A stretch of 64,000 nt of DNA from Thermoplasmata archaeon (GTDB lineage: Archaea > Thermoplasmatota > Thermoplasmata > Thermoplasmatales > Thermoplasmataceae), in contig JAJZZM010000013.1 in the NCBI GenBank assembly GCA_021797555.1, positions 1 to 64,000 on the forward strand, in the 5' to 3' direction. Of the stretch, positions 1 to 9,338 are shown in pieces (positions within the stretch are counted from its first letter, which is position 1; every line of letters begins with the position of its first letter). Position numbers and translations under genes: made by a program. The notes beneath the pieces are model-generated. The model was not told the origin of the DNA and made no database searches. It saw only the letters and a list, made by a program, of their open reading frames with translations.

Positions 1-112
1 ACCAATCGGCACATCAGGGAAGGCAGATATTCCCAGAAGGTATATTGGTCAGAGAGTTTACGTTATAATCACGAAGAATCCCGGGGCCGTTAATGAAAAG
101 GATAAAAAATAA
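1..112 (+). CDS. 3' end of a small protein, possibly AbrB/DUF2080-like
   Basis: An open frame enters from the left edge and ends with TAA at 110-112, giving about 36 residues. The visible part contains GTSGKADIPRRYIGQRVYVI, which resembles the short beta-hairpin proteins of the archaeal DUF2080 / AbrB-like type, where a GxSGxxxxPxxxIGxxVxVI pattern is usual. The tail is Lys-rich. Only the frame, its stop and this pattern are seen; the family is an inference and the gene start lies outside the window. Confidence 0.35.
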   Translation, partial: PIGTSGKADIPRRYIGQRVYVIITKNPGAVNEKDKK

Positions 113-172
113 TTGTGTCCCACACTCATTATAATAAAAACCTTTAAATTATAGTTTTAGATTAATCTATGT

Positions 173-340
173 ATGGCAAAGGATAACAATAATGAAAACT
201 TCCAGTCCGGAGCAGGTTTAATAAGATACTTCAACGAGGAGGAAATAACAGGGCCTGCACTTGATCCAAAATTGATAGTTTACATAGGCATAGCAATGGC
301 AGTAATAGTTGAGCTTGCAAAAGTTTTCTGGCCGGTTTAA
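173..340 (+). CDS. secG: Preprotein translocase subunit Sec61-beta
   Basis: A 55-residue protein that is the small beta subunit of the SecYEG/Sec61 protein-conducting channel in the cytoplasmic membrane. Residues 12-20 read SGAGLIRYF, the hallmark of archaeal/eukaryal Sec61-beta, followed by an acidic stretch (NEEE) and one membrane helix from about residue 32 to 54. Length is normal for the family. An AT-rich TATA-like stretch lies at about 138-155. The gene is followed 47 bases later by threonine synthase on the same strand, which has its own promoter-like sequence. Confidence 0.9.
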   Translation: MAKDNNNENFQSGAGLIRYFNEEEITGPALDPKLIVYIGIAMAVIVELAKVFWPV

Positions 341-387
341 TTTTCAAAAAGAGCAAAAAATTTATATGATTTATTATTAAGTATTTA

Positions 388-1554
388 ATGGTTTATTCAA
401 TATTAAAATGCCCTGTATGCAATAGTGAATATGATATAAACAGGAATAATTATCTATGCGATAAATGTGGGAATATTTTGGATGTTATTCAAAAGGGCCT
501 GGATAATTTTGAGCTATCAGATTATGCCGGTGTATGGAAATATAAAAATTTAGTACATCCAGGAATAGAGGATAAATATATAATAACAAGGCGAGAAGGC
601 AATACAAATCTATATAAAAATTTTAAAATATCAGATTATTCAGGAATAAAAAATATATTTTTAAAGCATGAAGGCGAAAACCCCACCGGTTCTTTCAAGG
701 ACCGTGGAATGACCGTTGCAGTTTCAGAGGCAATGAGGCTTGGCTTTAAAAAGACATTATGCGCCTCAACCGGAAATACCTCGGCTGCGGCTGCAAGTTA
801 CAGTTCATTTGCAGGAATTGATAGCTATGTATTAATACCTGAAGGCAAAATATCAAAAAATAAATTATTTCAGGCAGTATCATACGGTGCCAATATCGTT
901 AATATAAACGGCGACTTTGATACGGCAATGGCAGATTTAAGGGAAACACTGAAAAAAAGAAATGATTTTTATGTTTTAAATTCATTGAATCCATGGAGAA
1001 TTGAGGGGCAAAAAACAATAATATTTGAAATAATGGAAAAATTAGAACCTGATTTTATATCATTCCCTGCGGGCAATTTAGGCAATACATCGGCTTTTGG
1101 TAAAGCCTTAATGGAATTAAAGGCCATGGGCAAAATAAAAAAAATTCCTGAACTGATCGCAATACAGGCAGAGGGTGCATCACCGTTCTATGATTATATA
1201 AACAATAGAAGGGACAATATAATACCTGTTAAGGCCAGAACAGTAGCATCGGCAATACAGATCGGTAATCCTGTTAATTTTAAGAAAGCAAAAAGGTCCA
1301 TAGATTTTACACACGGAATTGTAGAAAAAGTATCCGATGATGAAATAATTGATGCAAAGAAAATAATAGACCGGTCCGGGATAGGCTGTGAACCTGCATC
1401 AGCAGCATCATTGGCCGGAGTAAAAAAATTAAGGGAAAATAATATAATTGATAAAAACGATGCTGTTGTATCAATACTGACAGGAAATATATTAAAAGAC
1501 CTGGATATGAATTTAAGCTATAATGCCATGAATATAAATGATATTTTATTTTAA
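388..1554 (+). CDS. thrC: Threonine synthase
   Basis: A 388-residue PLP enzyme of fold type II that converts O-phosphohomoserine to threonine. The N-terminus has a four-Cys zinc ribbon (C8, C11, C24, C27), typical of many archaeal threonine synthases. The PLP-binding lysine is in NPTGSFKDRG (K104), and the later GNLGNTSA loop is the phosphate cradle. A TATA-like AAATTTATATG lies just upstream (about 358-368), so the transcript may be leaderless. The 3' end overlaps by 9 bases with the convergent AIR-synthase-like gene. Homoserine dehydrogenase of the same pathway is at 42.7 kb. Confidence 0.95.
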   Translation: MVYSILKCPVCNSEYDINRNNYLCDKCGNILDVIQKGLDNFELSDYAGVWKYKNLVHPGIEDKYIITRREGNTNLYKNFKISDYSGIKNIFLKHEGENPTGSFKDRGMTVAVSEAMRLGFKKTLCASTGNTSAAAASYSSFAGIDSYVLIPEGKISKNKLFQAVSYGANIVNINGDFDTAMADLRETLKKRNDFYVLNSLNPWRIEGQKTIIFEIMEKLEPDFISFPAGNLGNTSAFGKALMELKAMGKIKKIPELIAIQAEGASPFYDYINNRRDNIIPVKARTVASAIQIGNPVNFKKAKRSIDFTHGIVEKVSDDEIIDAKKIIDRSGIGCEPASAASLAGVKKLRENNIIDKNDAVVSILTGNILKDLDMNLSYNAMNINDILF

Positions 1555-2574
1555 ATTATTTTTATTCCCATTTATTATCGCAGACCAGAACTGATCATCT
1601 TCGGGCCTTATATCGTAATAATTACTGTTTTCCTTTATTTTTATTCCGTATGATTTCTCCCTTATCTCCCCTATTATTTCTGATTCTATTCCATTTTTTC
1701 TGAGTATATTCAAAAAATCACTGGCATATTCATTTTTTACCGTTATTAATAATGTTCCTTCACTTATTGACCTCAATGGGTTTATATTAAATAAATTGCA
1801 TATTTTTTTTACATTTTCATCTATTATTATCTTATCATTATATACCAATAAACCATTATCAGATGCTACTGCTATCTCATAAATTGAATTTAATAGTCCA
1901 CCCTCCGTTGCATCGTGCATTGATGTTATTTTATCTATGCCATAATCTATTGCCAATTCCTCCTCCTTTATGCATGACATATTATAAAACATATTATGCA
2001 GTTGCTTCAATGCATTATAACCCAAATTATTTTTTACATACTCAGGAAAAGTATACGATAATACAACCGATGCTTCTAAAGCACAGGTCTTTGTTATTAT
2101 TATTTTATCATTGACCTTTGCATTTTCGGTTGTTATATAATTATCGCCGATGCCCATTAATGTAACACCACCCAACATAGGGTAATCTGTGTTTGCATAT
2201 CTTGCTGTATGCCCTGTTACAATTTCTATATGGTATTTTAATGACTCCTCATTTATAGCATCCCAGATTTCATTAAATTCTTCATCCGTCATGCCCAATG
2301 GCAGATTTAAATCTATGCTCATATAATTCGCTTTAATTCCGGATGTATACAGATCAGATAATAATATATGGAACGCAAACCATGCAGCCTTTTTTAATCC
2401 AAACGTTTTATCAATATACAATGGATCAGTTGTTACTGCCATATATTTGTCCCCGGTTTTTATTATGCCCACATCAACACCGTTTTTAGGTGGAACAATA
2501 ACTTCTTTCCTTATCTCTCCTATCCTGTTTATAATATTTTTCTCAAAAAAATCCCTTGATATTTTTCCTATCAT
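1546..2574 (-). CDS. AIR synthase-related protein (HypE/ThiL/PurM superfamily)
   Basis: A 342-residue protein with the two-domain layout of the PurM superfamily of ATP-dependent enzymes (PurM, PurL, SelD, ThiL, HypE). The DVGIIKTGDKY and TTDPLYID stretch near residues 34-55 corresponds to the N-terminal nucleotide/metal region, and MHDATEGGLLNSIYEIA fits the HypE-like C-terminal domain. It overlaps thiD by 4 bases (ATGA) and has its own GGTGAT ribosome site 3 bases before its ATG, so the two are co-transcribed. No hydrogenase gene is visible. Pairing with thiD makes a role linked to thiamine (for example a ThiL-like kinase step) possible but unproven. Confidence 0.7.
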   Translation of the reverse strand: MIGKISRDFFEKNIINRIGEIRKEVIVPPKNGVDVGIIKTGDKYMAVTTDPLYIDKTFGLKKAAWFAFHILLSDLYTSGIKANYMSIDLNLPLGMTDEEFNEIWDAINEESLKYHIEIVTGHTARYANTDYPMLGGVTLMGIGDNYITTENAKVNDKIIITKTCALEASVVLSYTFPEYVKNNLGYNALKQLHNMFYNMSCIKEEELAIDYGIDKITSMHDATEGGLLNSIYEIAVASDNGLLVYNDKIIIDENVKKICNLFNINPLRSISEGTLLITVKNEYASDFLNILRKNGIESEIIGEIREKSYGIKIKENSNYYDIRPEDDQFWSAIINGNKNNLK

Positions 2575-3359
2575 TTTATCACCCAGAAATGGTTTAAAGG
2601 GCCATAGCCTTTTCCCATTGGAAAAGAATTTTTTATTGCACCCTCTATATATCCCCTTGATAACTTAATTGCCTCGCACAATTTTTTCCCATTTGCCAAA
2701 TACGATGTAATTGCAGAGGACAGTGTATCTCCTGTACCATGCGTATTTTTGGTATCCACCCTCTTCATTTTAAATTCATAAAATTCATCGCCATCATATA
2801 AAATATCGCTGGAAAAATAGGAATTATAATGGCCACCTTTGATTAAAACATTTGTACTTATATTATTATAAATTATTTTAGCAGCATTTTTCATATCATT
2901 GTAATTCTTTATTTTTGTTTTTGAAATAACTTCTGCTTCAGGCATATTAGGTGTTATTAAATATGATATTTTCATAAGTTTATTTACCATAGCATCTATT
3001 GCATCTTCTTTCAATAACCTTACATTTGTTTTTGATATCATTACAGGGTCTATAACAATGTTTTTTACATCATACTGGATAAATTTATTAGCAACTTCAT
3101 TTATTATATCAGATGAGTATAGCATTCCAGTTTTAGCGGCATCTGTACCAATATCATCAAGGATTTCATCAAACTGGTCATCTATAAACTTTAATGGTAG
3201 TTCATATATTGATTTTACCGAAACACTATTCTGTGCTGTTAATGTTACTATAACGGCTGTGCCAAAAACCTTCAGGGCTGTAAATGTCTTTAAATCCGCC
3301 ATAATTCCTGCACCACCACCTGAATCAGTTGAGGCAACAGACATAACTCTTGGTATCAT
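2571..3359 (-). CDS. thiD: Hydroxymethylpyrimidine/phosphomethylpyrimidine kinase
   Basis: A 262-residue ribokinase-fold kinase that phosphorylates HMP and HMP-P in thiamine synthesis. The N-terminal TDSGGGAGIMADLKTF (residues 11-26) is the ThiD substrate/glycine-rich signature; the GTGDTLSSAI motif near residue 210 carries the catalytic Asp and anion hole. Many archaeal ThiD proteins carry a C-terminal ThiN domain; this one ends after the kinase domain, in keeping with a separate ThiE at 61.1 kb. It is the first gene of a two-gene minus-strand unit with the AIR-synthase-like gene. Confidence 0.93.
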   Translation of the reverse strand: MIPRVMSVASTDSGGGAGIMADLKTFTALKVFGTAVIVTLTAQNSVSVKSIYELPLKFIDDQFDEILDDIGTDAAKTGMLYSSDIINEVANKFIQYDVKNIVIDPVMISKTNVRLLKEDAIDAMVNKLMKISYLITPNMPEAEVISKTKIKNYNDMKNAAKIIYNNISTNVLIKGGHYNSYFSSDILYDGDEFYEFKMKRVDTKNTHGTGDTLSSAITSYLANGKKLCEAIKLSRGYIEGAIKNSFPMGKGYGPLNHFWVIK

Positions 3360-3523
3360 ATGTGTATATGATATAACAAAATATTAAACTATTTATTAAT
3401 GTGCAATTTAAAAGTTATAAATTATTCCATGCATTTATATATGTTATAGTATATCACAATAATAATATTAAAAAGATTAATATAATCGCGTTTAATTAAA
3501 ACTCCAAATTATATGTGATATAA

Positions 3524-5377
3524 ATGGATGGCAGGGAATACCGGATAATATTAAATGAAATTTCGATTGTATCCATGCTTATATCATTTAGTTTATGGGG
3601 ATTTTATGGATATTTTAATATCTATGCAATATTATTGGAATCATTTTTTATAATATTTTCATTTATATTTCTGTTTCTATCAAATATTAACGGTGAAATA
3701 AAATATAATGAAAATTATAGTTATCTTTTAAGGTATCTGATTTTTTTATTGCCATCTCTACTGATAATAAACATCTTAAAAAATATATACCTTAAAATAA
3801 CTCTTATTGCATTGATTATTATAGTATTATTTGCCATAAGGCATTATTATGATAAAAATAATTATAAATTAATGGATAAAAGTCGATTCATCAAAACAAA
3901 TGCGGGCAAATTAGCATTATTTTTTATTTTAATACTGGCAATAGGAATAGTAATATCAACTTTACTCATGAAATTTTCAGTGGATGATGAATATTTAATA
4001 GATATTTACTCAGCAAAACAATTTTTAAACGGTTTAAATCCATATATACATTCATCAACAGCAAACGTTTTTTACGTTTTTAAGGATTTTAACCTTGACT
4101 ATACAACGCCAACAATGCATGGTACCGTAATAACATTTATGGGATATCCTGCACTGGCTTTTCTTGCATATGTCCCATATTTTTTTATAGGGAAACTGAA
4201 TAATACTATAATAGGATTGCTTTCAATTATACCGTTAATACTTGTATATAAAAAATTCCAGGATAAAAAAATAGCATTGTTAGGCGTAATGGCAATTTTC
4301 TTGAATTTTGTATACATATATTCTGCGGCCGATGCCGTCATAGGAATATTGTGGGTTTCACTTCTGATGGTTTCATATTATTTTATTTATAAAAATCCTA
4401 TTTTATCCGGAATATTTTTCGGTTTATCCATATCCGCAAAGCAATTTCCTATTTTTATTTTTCCATTTATGGTATATATGATTTACCGTGAGAATGGATT
4501 AAAAAAAGCTATACAATGGTTTTTAATGGCATCGGTAATTTTTTTAATAATAAATGGTTATTTTATTATTTTAAATCCCGTTATATATATTAATGATATA
4601 CTATCTCCGGAATTAGACCGCCTTATAGGCATAGGTTATGGCATATCACAATTAGCATTTATGGGTTATTTTTATATTTCATATAAATATTTTACCATTA
4701 TATTTATTATTATATTTATAATTTCAATAATTGTTTATATAAAATATTATGATTTATTAAAGTATGAATTATTTACATTCCCTGTATTAATATTCTTTTT
4801 TAATTACCGTGTATTGCCAGGATATTTTATATACTGGCCGGTACTATCATTACTGGTTATAGAGGACATAAAATACAGTAAAAAAATTGTGAATATTAAA
4901 AACATTAAAATCAATAGCAAAAAAATGAAAAAAATTGCATACACATCATTAATTTTTATAATCATAATTATAGTTTTGTTTTCAGGAGTTAATTATTACC
5001 ATACAGATAAAGTAAATATAAATTCAATACACCCGGAACTTAAAAATAATAATATAAAATATATAGAAGTTAATTTAACATATAATGGTAAATCAAATAT
5101 AAATCTGTATTTCCGTGCAATAGTTAATGAAACAAATTATAATGGTTATTTATTTAATATAAGTAATAACTCCATATCTCCCGGGCAAACAAAGACCTTT
5201 TATTTATATCCTGTAAGGGGAGAATGTATACCCGCAAATGTTACAATAAAAGTAATAGTCTACAATAATACGAATCTTGGCTATGCAACATATAAAATTC
5301 ATAATGGTAAGGTAACAAGAATTAATAATATACTTTTAATACCACCAAAATATAAAATATCATTAAGCAGGATTTAA
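3524..5377 (+). CDS. Polytopic membrane glycosyltransferase-like protein (GT-C type)
   Basis: A 617-residue protein with about twelve hydrophobic helices in the first 490 residues and a hydrophilic C-terminal domain of about 120 residues rich in Asn and beta-like segments, likely outside the membrane. After the fourth or fifth helix comes SVDDEYLIDIYSAKQFLNG, followed by LNPY; an acidic pair in the first large outer loop is typical of GT-C enzymes that use lipid-linked sugars (GT39/GT87-like). A GTGAT ribosome site sits four bases before the ATG. It opens a block of surface-sugar and lipid genes. Exact substrate cannot be read from sequence. Confidence 0.65.
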   Translation: MDGREYRIILNEISIVSMLISFSLWGFYGYFNIYAILLESFFIIFSFIFLFLSNINGEIKYNENYSYLLRYLIFLLPSLLIINILKNIYLKITLIALIIIVLFAIRHYYDKNNYKLMDKSRFIKTNAGKLALFFILILAIGIVISTLLMKFSVDDEYLIDIYSAKQFLNGLNPYIHSSTANVFYVFKDFNLDYTTPTMHGTVITFMGYPALAFLAYVPYFFIGKLNNTIIGLLSIIPLILVYKKFQDKKIALLGVMAIFLNFVYIYSAADAVIGILWVSLLMVSYYFIYKNPILSGIFFGLSISAKQFPIFIFPFMVYMIYRENGLKKAIQWFLMASVIFLIINGYFIILNPVIYINDILSPELDRLIGIGYGISQLAFMGYFYISYKYFTIIFIIIFIISIIVYIKYYDLLKYELFTFPVLIFFFNYRVLPGYFIYWPVLSLLVIEDIKYSKKIVNIKNIKINSKKMKKIAYTSLIFIIIIIVLFSGVNYYHTDKVNINSIHPELKNNNIKYIEVNLTYNGKSNINLYFRAIVNETNYNGYLFNISNNSISPGQTKTFYLYPVRGECIPANVTIKVIVYNNTNLGYATYKIHNGKVTRINNILLIPPKYKISLSRI

Positions 5378-5451
5378 ATTTCAACATAACTGAAAAAATT
5401 TGTGTTGTCCCATTATTATTTTCTTTATATACCTAATAAATTTATATATTT

Positions 5452-5700
5452 TCATTTTAATAATATTTTAGATTTATATGCCCTCGCAGGTGTAACAACA
5501 TAATTACCAAATGATAATAATTCATGCATTCTCTCATAGTTGTAATGTTATATTACCTCTTCCCATATTGAGAAGTATGGTCTTAAAGATTTTATTGTAT
5601 AATTCAATCTTTCTAATTTTCATTTCCTTAGCCATTTCTGTTGATGTTCCTCTTTTATTTTTTTCTCTTATCATTTAACTTCATTCCTGGTTTATATTAT
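5452..5700 (-). pseudogene. Decayed integrase-type (rve, IS3/IS481-like) transposase, C-terminal part
   Basis: Reading the minus strand from about 5590 to 5452 gives PYFSIWEEVI, a stop, then HYNYERMHELLSFGNYVVTP and ARAYKSK before TGA. The YNYERxH...TPAxxY arrangement is the C-terminus of rve-domain transposases. An in-frame stop and shifted upstream frames show that it is dead. A related tail is at 52420-52519. The rest of the 570-base gap between the flanking genes (5378-5451 and 5701-5948) shows no gene I can support, only very AT-rich DNA. Confidence 0.6.
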
Positions 5701-5948
5701 TTTATTATATTTTTATCTGATATATACAGGAAATATTTACGGGACAATATGATAACTGAAAAAATTAAATAAGGTATTATAATACACGTTTTAATGATTG
5801 AAATATAATAATATTATATTTATATCAATAAGAAGATATGTAATAAAATATTTAAGGTAATTATAAGATATAATAAACAGTGTTAACATGGAAATTAGAA
5901 AATTGGTAAAAACAATATCTACTATATACGTTAAAGGGTTGAAATATA

Positions 5949-7325
5949 ATGATTAATCCATATTATATTATAATACCGGTAATAATTTTTGTACCACCAA
6001 TTATCATATTATTTTTTCAATTGTTTTATTATTACCTGGGTATAAAATTTAAGTATAACAAAATAGAAATTAAGGATTTTCCATATTTGTCAATTCTTGT
6101 TCCGGCAAAGGGTGAAAATGTTGATACAATAAATGGTTTAATCAAAAATGTACTTGAAACTACCTGGGACAAATCAAAAATTGAAATAATAATAATTTCA
6201 GATGACAGTGAAAATTATTTTAATGAAATTAAACATAAACTTATCACACCGGAAAACATTAATGTTGAATTATTTAATAGGGGAAAAAACAGAATAGGAT
6301 ATAAAAGCGGGGCCTTACTTTACGGATATAAAAAGGCAAAAGGTGAATTAATATTAACATTGGATGTTGATGCAAGGCTTGATAATGATTCACTATTAAA
6401 AGCATACATGCAGTTACTGAGCAGGAAAGCCGATGCAGTTACAATGAACTGGGAAGGATATACAGAAAATAAAACATCGCTTACCAGAGGAGTTATCATA
6501 TCAACATATTTTACAAACAAATCAATAGTTCAGGGACGTGATAAAGGCAATATGGAAGTATTCCCAATAGGATGCGGCACCATATTTAAAAAGGATGCCC
6601 TGGAATCAGTTGGTGCCTGGGACCCAACAATGATACAGGATGACCTTGAAATAGGTGCAAAACTTTTAAATGCAGGCAAAAAGATCGTAAGTTCCGATGC
6701 AACAGTGCATATAGATGTACCGGACACATTCGGTGCATTTTATGTACAGCAAACAAGATGGGCTATGGGTTCCATAGAAGTCCTTACAAGAAGATTTAAA
6801 GTAATTTTACTATCAAAATTGTCGATAGTAAAAAAAATAGATGCAATTGCATTTCTCTTGCAGTATATACCGATAATATTAACATTTATAATGGCATTAT
6901 TGTTAATAGCTTTTATACCTTTCATACACTTTGATATACTCAATAACATATTGTTTTTAATATGGATCATTTTCCTTGCATTATATGCATATGCATTTTT
7001 ACTGACAGGCAGAAAATTAAAGTTTACCTCCAAGGAGGCCTTAACCGGCCTTGGAAGAATATCGTCATATACTGTTGCTTTATCACCATTTATGCTTTTA
7101 TGGGCTTTCAGGGCATTTAAATCAAGGAGAATATATAAGGTGACGCCTAAAGGCAAAAAACATAATATAAATTCTATTATATATATAATACTGTTATTTG
7201 GCATTATATTTCTATCAGGTTCTATCATATACTTTTTACAGAATTTTATTGTTACTGGCATATGGTTATTGTATTATTCCAGCGGTTATTTCTCAACATT
7301 TTATTTATTAATTAAGGAAAAATAA
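5949..7325 (+). CDS. Membrane family 2 glycosyltransferase, cellulose-synthase-like
   Basis: A 458-residue processive-type GT2. One N-terminal membrane helix (about 5-30) is followed by the GT-A domain: SILVPAKGE start, DVD metal motif (D139, D141), the acceptor-site QDDLE (230-234) and QQTRW (267-271, the QxxRW motif). Four or so helices follow between 295 and 450. This layout fits cellulose/hyaluronan synthase-like enzymes that make and export a polysaccharide or glycolipid. No strong ribosome site precedes the ATG. It stands 38 bases before the CDP-alcohol phosphatidyltransferase gene, suggesting one unit. Confidence 0.85.
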   Translation: MINPYYIIIPVIIFVPPIIILFFQLFYYYLGIKFKYNKIEIKDFPYLSILVPAKGENVDTINGLIKNVLETTWDKSKIEIIIISDDSENYFNEIKHKLITPENINVELFNRGKNRIGYKSGALLYGYKKAKGELILTLDVDARLDNDSLLKAYMQLLSRKADAVTMNWEGYTENKTSLTRGVIISTYFTNKSIVQGRDKGNMEVFPIGCGTIFKKDALESVGAWDPTMIQDDLEIGAKLLNAGKKIVSSDATVHIDVPDTFGAFYVQQTRWAMGSIEVLTRRFKVILLSKLSIVKKIDAIAFLLQYIPIILTFIMALLLIAFIPFIHFDILNNILFLIWIIFLALYAYAFLLTGRKLKFTSKEALTGLGRISSYTVALSPFMLLWAFRAFKSRRIYKVTPKGKKHNINSIIYIILLFGIIFLSGSIIYFLQNFIVTGIWLLYYSSGYFSTFYLLIKEK

Positions 7326-7363
7326 ATAAAATAAACTTAATAATATAGATACAATAAACCATT

Positions 7364-7969
7364 ATGGTACTTGATTCATATAGAAGCCAGGGAGATAAAA
7401 TACTTGTCCCATTATCAAAGGCATTCGTAAAATTAAATCCAAATACAGTTTCAATATTATCATTAATTTTTGCCGGCCTTGGCGGTTTATTTTATTATTT
7501 AAGCCATTATTATTTAATATTATCATTTATCTTTATAATATTATCAGCATTATTTGATGCACTGGATGGAAAAATTGCAAGGCTGAAAAATATTTCATCA
7601 AAAAAGGGCGATTTGCTTGACCACGCTTTTGATCGATATTCTGATATATTTATTATAATGGGAATGACATTTTCCATATATGGAAATGTTTACATAGGCT
7701 TATTTGCAATTATAGGAATATTAATGACAAGCTATATGGGAACACAGTCGCAGGCACTGGGTTTGAAAAGAAACTATTCCGGCATAGCAGGAAGGGCAGA
7801 CAGGCTGGTTTTAATAATAATATTCATTTTAATACAGTTATTTATTGTAAAATATTTTGATTTATACTCAATAAAAATATATGCAACAGATATATTATTA
7901 TTATGGTTTGGCTTTGCCGGCAATATTAATGCAATAACAAGATTTTTCTCAATGTATAAAAATTTATAA
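7364..7969 (+). CDS. CDP-alcohol phosphatidyltransferase, likely archaetidylinositol phosphate synthase
   Basis: A 201-residue integral membrane enzyme that transfers a phospho-archaeol group from CDP-archaeol to a polar alcohol. The full family motif is present: D65xxDG69xxAR73, then G82xxxD86xxxD90, with the four metal-binding Asp residues. About six membrane helices are visible. In archaea this size class usually makes archaetidylinositol phosphate (or archaetidylglycerol phosphate); which alcohol is used here is an inference. The 3' end overlaps the convergent phosphohexomutase gene by 6 bases. Confidence 0.87.
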   Translation: MVLDSYRSQGDKILVPLSKAFVKLNPNTVSILSLIFAGLGGLFYYLSHYYLILSFIFIILSALFDALDGKIARLKNISSKKGDLLDHAFDRYSDIFIIMGMTFSIYGNVYIGLFAIIGILMTSYMGTQSQALGLKRNYSGIAGRADRLVLIIIFILIQLFIVKYFDLYSIKIYATDILLLWFGFAGNINAITRFFSMYKNL

Positions 7970-9304
7970 ACTTTTTAAGTAGTTTAAATATTCATTATTA
8001 TACCTTACTGCATCATCCATGTTTTTTGATTCGGAGAATATCCTTATTATTTTTTCAGTTCCTGAAGGTCTTATAAGAGTCCAGCCACTATCATCATATA
8101 TTTTTACCCCGTCCGTAAAATCCATCTTTTTATTTTTATATTTATTTTTTATGTCATTAAGTATTTCATTCCATTCTTTTTTACGCTCTGCAGATGATTT
8201 TACCATTTTATAATCTGGTATTTCCCTTAATAATTCGGATAGTTTTTTATTCTGGTTTGCCATTAAATTCAGCATTAATGATAATGTCATGGCGCCATCC
8301 CTGCAATACTGGTGTTTACCATATATTATTCCACCATTTTCTTCGCCTCCTATTACTGCATTATTATTTATCATTGTTCTTGCAACTATGGGTGCACCCA
8401 CTCTTGTTAATATCAAATTTGCATTTTTTTCACTGCATATATCCTTTAATCCATCTGAACTACTTACAGGCGTAACAACATTATCATTTTTATTTATTGA
8501 ATATTTAACTATTAACGACAAACTCTTATCACCGTCTATAAAATTGCCATTTTCATCTATAAAAACACAGCGATCCGCATCACCATCATGGGCTATGCCT
8601 ATATCAAATTTTTTTGTTTTCATTACGTTAATTAAATCAGTTAAATTCTCAGGTTTTGGTTCTGAATTTCTTGAACTGAACTTTCCATCCGGATTTGCAT
8701 TCAATGAAACTATATGGCAATCAAATTTTGACAACAATAACGGGCTTGTAAAATATGATGCACCATTTCCGGTATCTATTGCAACACTGAATTTCCTTTT
8801 TTTTATTTTATCTGTAGCTACCATATCCATTATTCCATTTACATACTCATTTATAACCGTATTGTCCGATGAATACTGGCCTATTTCATTCCATGGAACA
8901 ATTTTAAATTTTTTTGAAAATATTAAATCCTCTATTTCAACTTCTTTTTCCTCATCTATTTCTGTACCATCGGAATCTATTGCCTTAATGCCGTTATACT
9001 GCGGGGGATTGTGCGATGCTGTTATCATTATTCCAGGCATTTTATGGTTTTTGCAGTAATATTGCAGTGCCGGTGTTGGCAATATATCCAAATATACAAC
9101 ATCTGTTCCGGTTGATAAAACAGCAGATGCAACTGATAACAATATCATATTGCCACTTATCCTTGTATCCCTTGCAATAGCAATTCTCTTTGCATTAAAA
9201 AATGTTCCAATTGCCTTCCCGATTTCCATTGAAAATTCCGTTGTTAAATAATCGTTTGGAATTCCCCTTATACCATTTGTTCCAAATAGTTGTGGTGTTT
9301 TCAT
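7964..9304 (-). CDS. Phosphoglucosamine/phosphomannomutase
   Basis: A 446-residue alpha-D-phosphohexomutase that moves phosphate between C6 and C1 of a hexose (or hexosamine). Residues 8-14 read GTNGIRG, the catalytic phosphoserine is S97 in TASHNPP, the metal loop is DGDADR (240-245), a sugar-binding GEENGG lies near 317 and the phosphate-binding RPSGTE near the C-terminus. The archaeal enzyme with this layout is usually phosphoglucosamine mutase, but phosphomannomutase activity is equally possible. It supplies sugar-1-phosphates and fits the neighbouring glycosyltransferases. A TATA-like stretch lies directly upstream. Confidence 0.92.
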   Translation of the reverse strand: MKTPQLFGTNGIRGIPNDYLTTEFSMEIGKAIGTFFNAKRIAIARDTRISGNMILLSVASAVLSTGTDVVYLDILPTPALQYYCKNHKMPGIMITASHNPPQYNGIKAIDSDGTEIDEEKEVEIEDLIFSKKFKIVPWNEIGQYSSDNTVINEYVNGIMDMVATDKIKKRKFSVAIDTGNGASYFTSPLLLSKFDCHIVSLNANPDGKFSSRNSEPKPENLTDLINVMKTKKFDIGIAHDGDADRCVFIDENGNFIDGDKSLSLIVKYSINKNDNVVTPVSSSDGLKDICSEKNANLILTRVGAPIVARTMINNNAVIGGEENGGIIYGKHQYCRDGAMTLSLMLNLMANQNKKLSELLREIPDYKMVKSSAERKKEWNEILNDIKNKYKNKKMDFTDGVKIYDDSGWTLIRPSGTEKIIRIFSESKNMDDAVRYNNEYLNYLKSL

Positions 9305-9338
9305 AGTATAGTATATTAAAGAGTTATAATAATTTTTA

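Noticed and set aside
5888-5956. 22-codon frame starting MEIRKLVKTI just before the GT2 gene
   Set aside because: Very short, overlaps the start of the GT2 gene and has no ribosome site; probably chance.
6740-7261. 173-codon minus-strand frame
   Set aside because: It overlaps the C-terminal half of the GT2 gene with a clear QxxRW motif; it is a shadow.
8289-9059. 256-codon plus-strand open frame
   Set aside because: It is the antisense of the phosphohexomutase, whose motifs are all conserved; the plus frame has a Ser/Phe/Pro-rich shadow composition.
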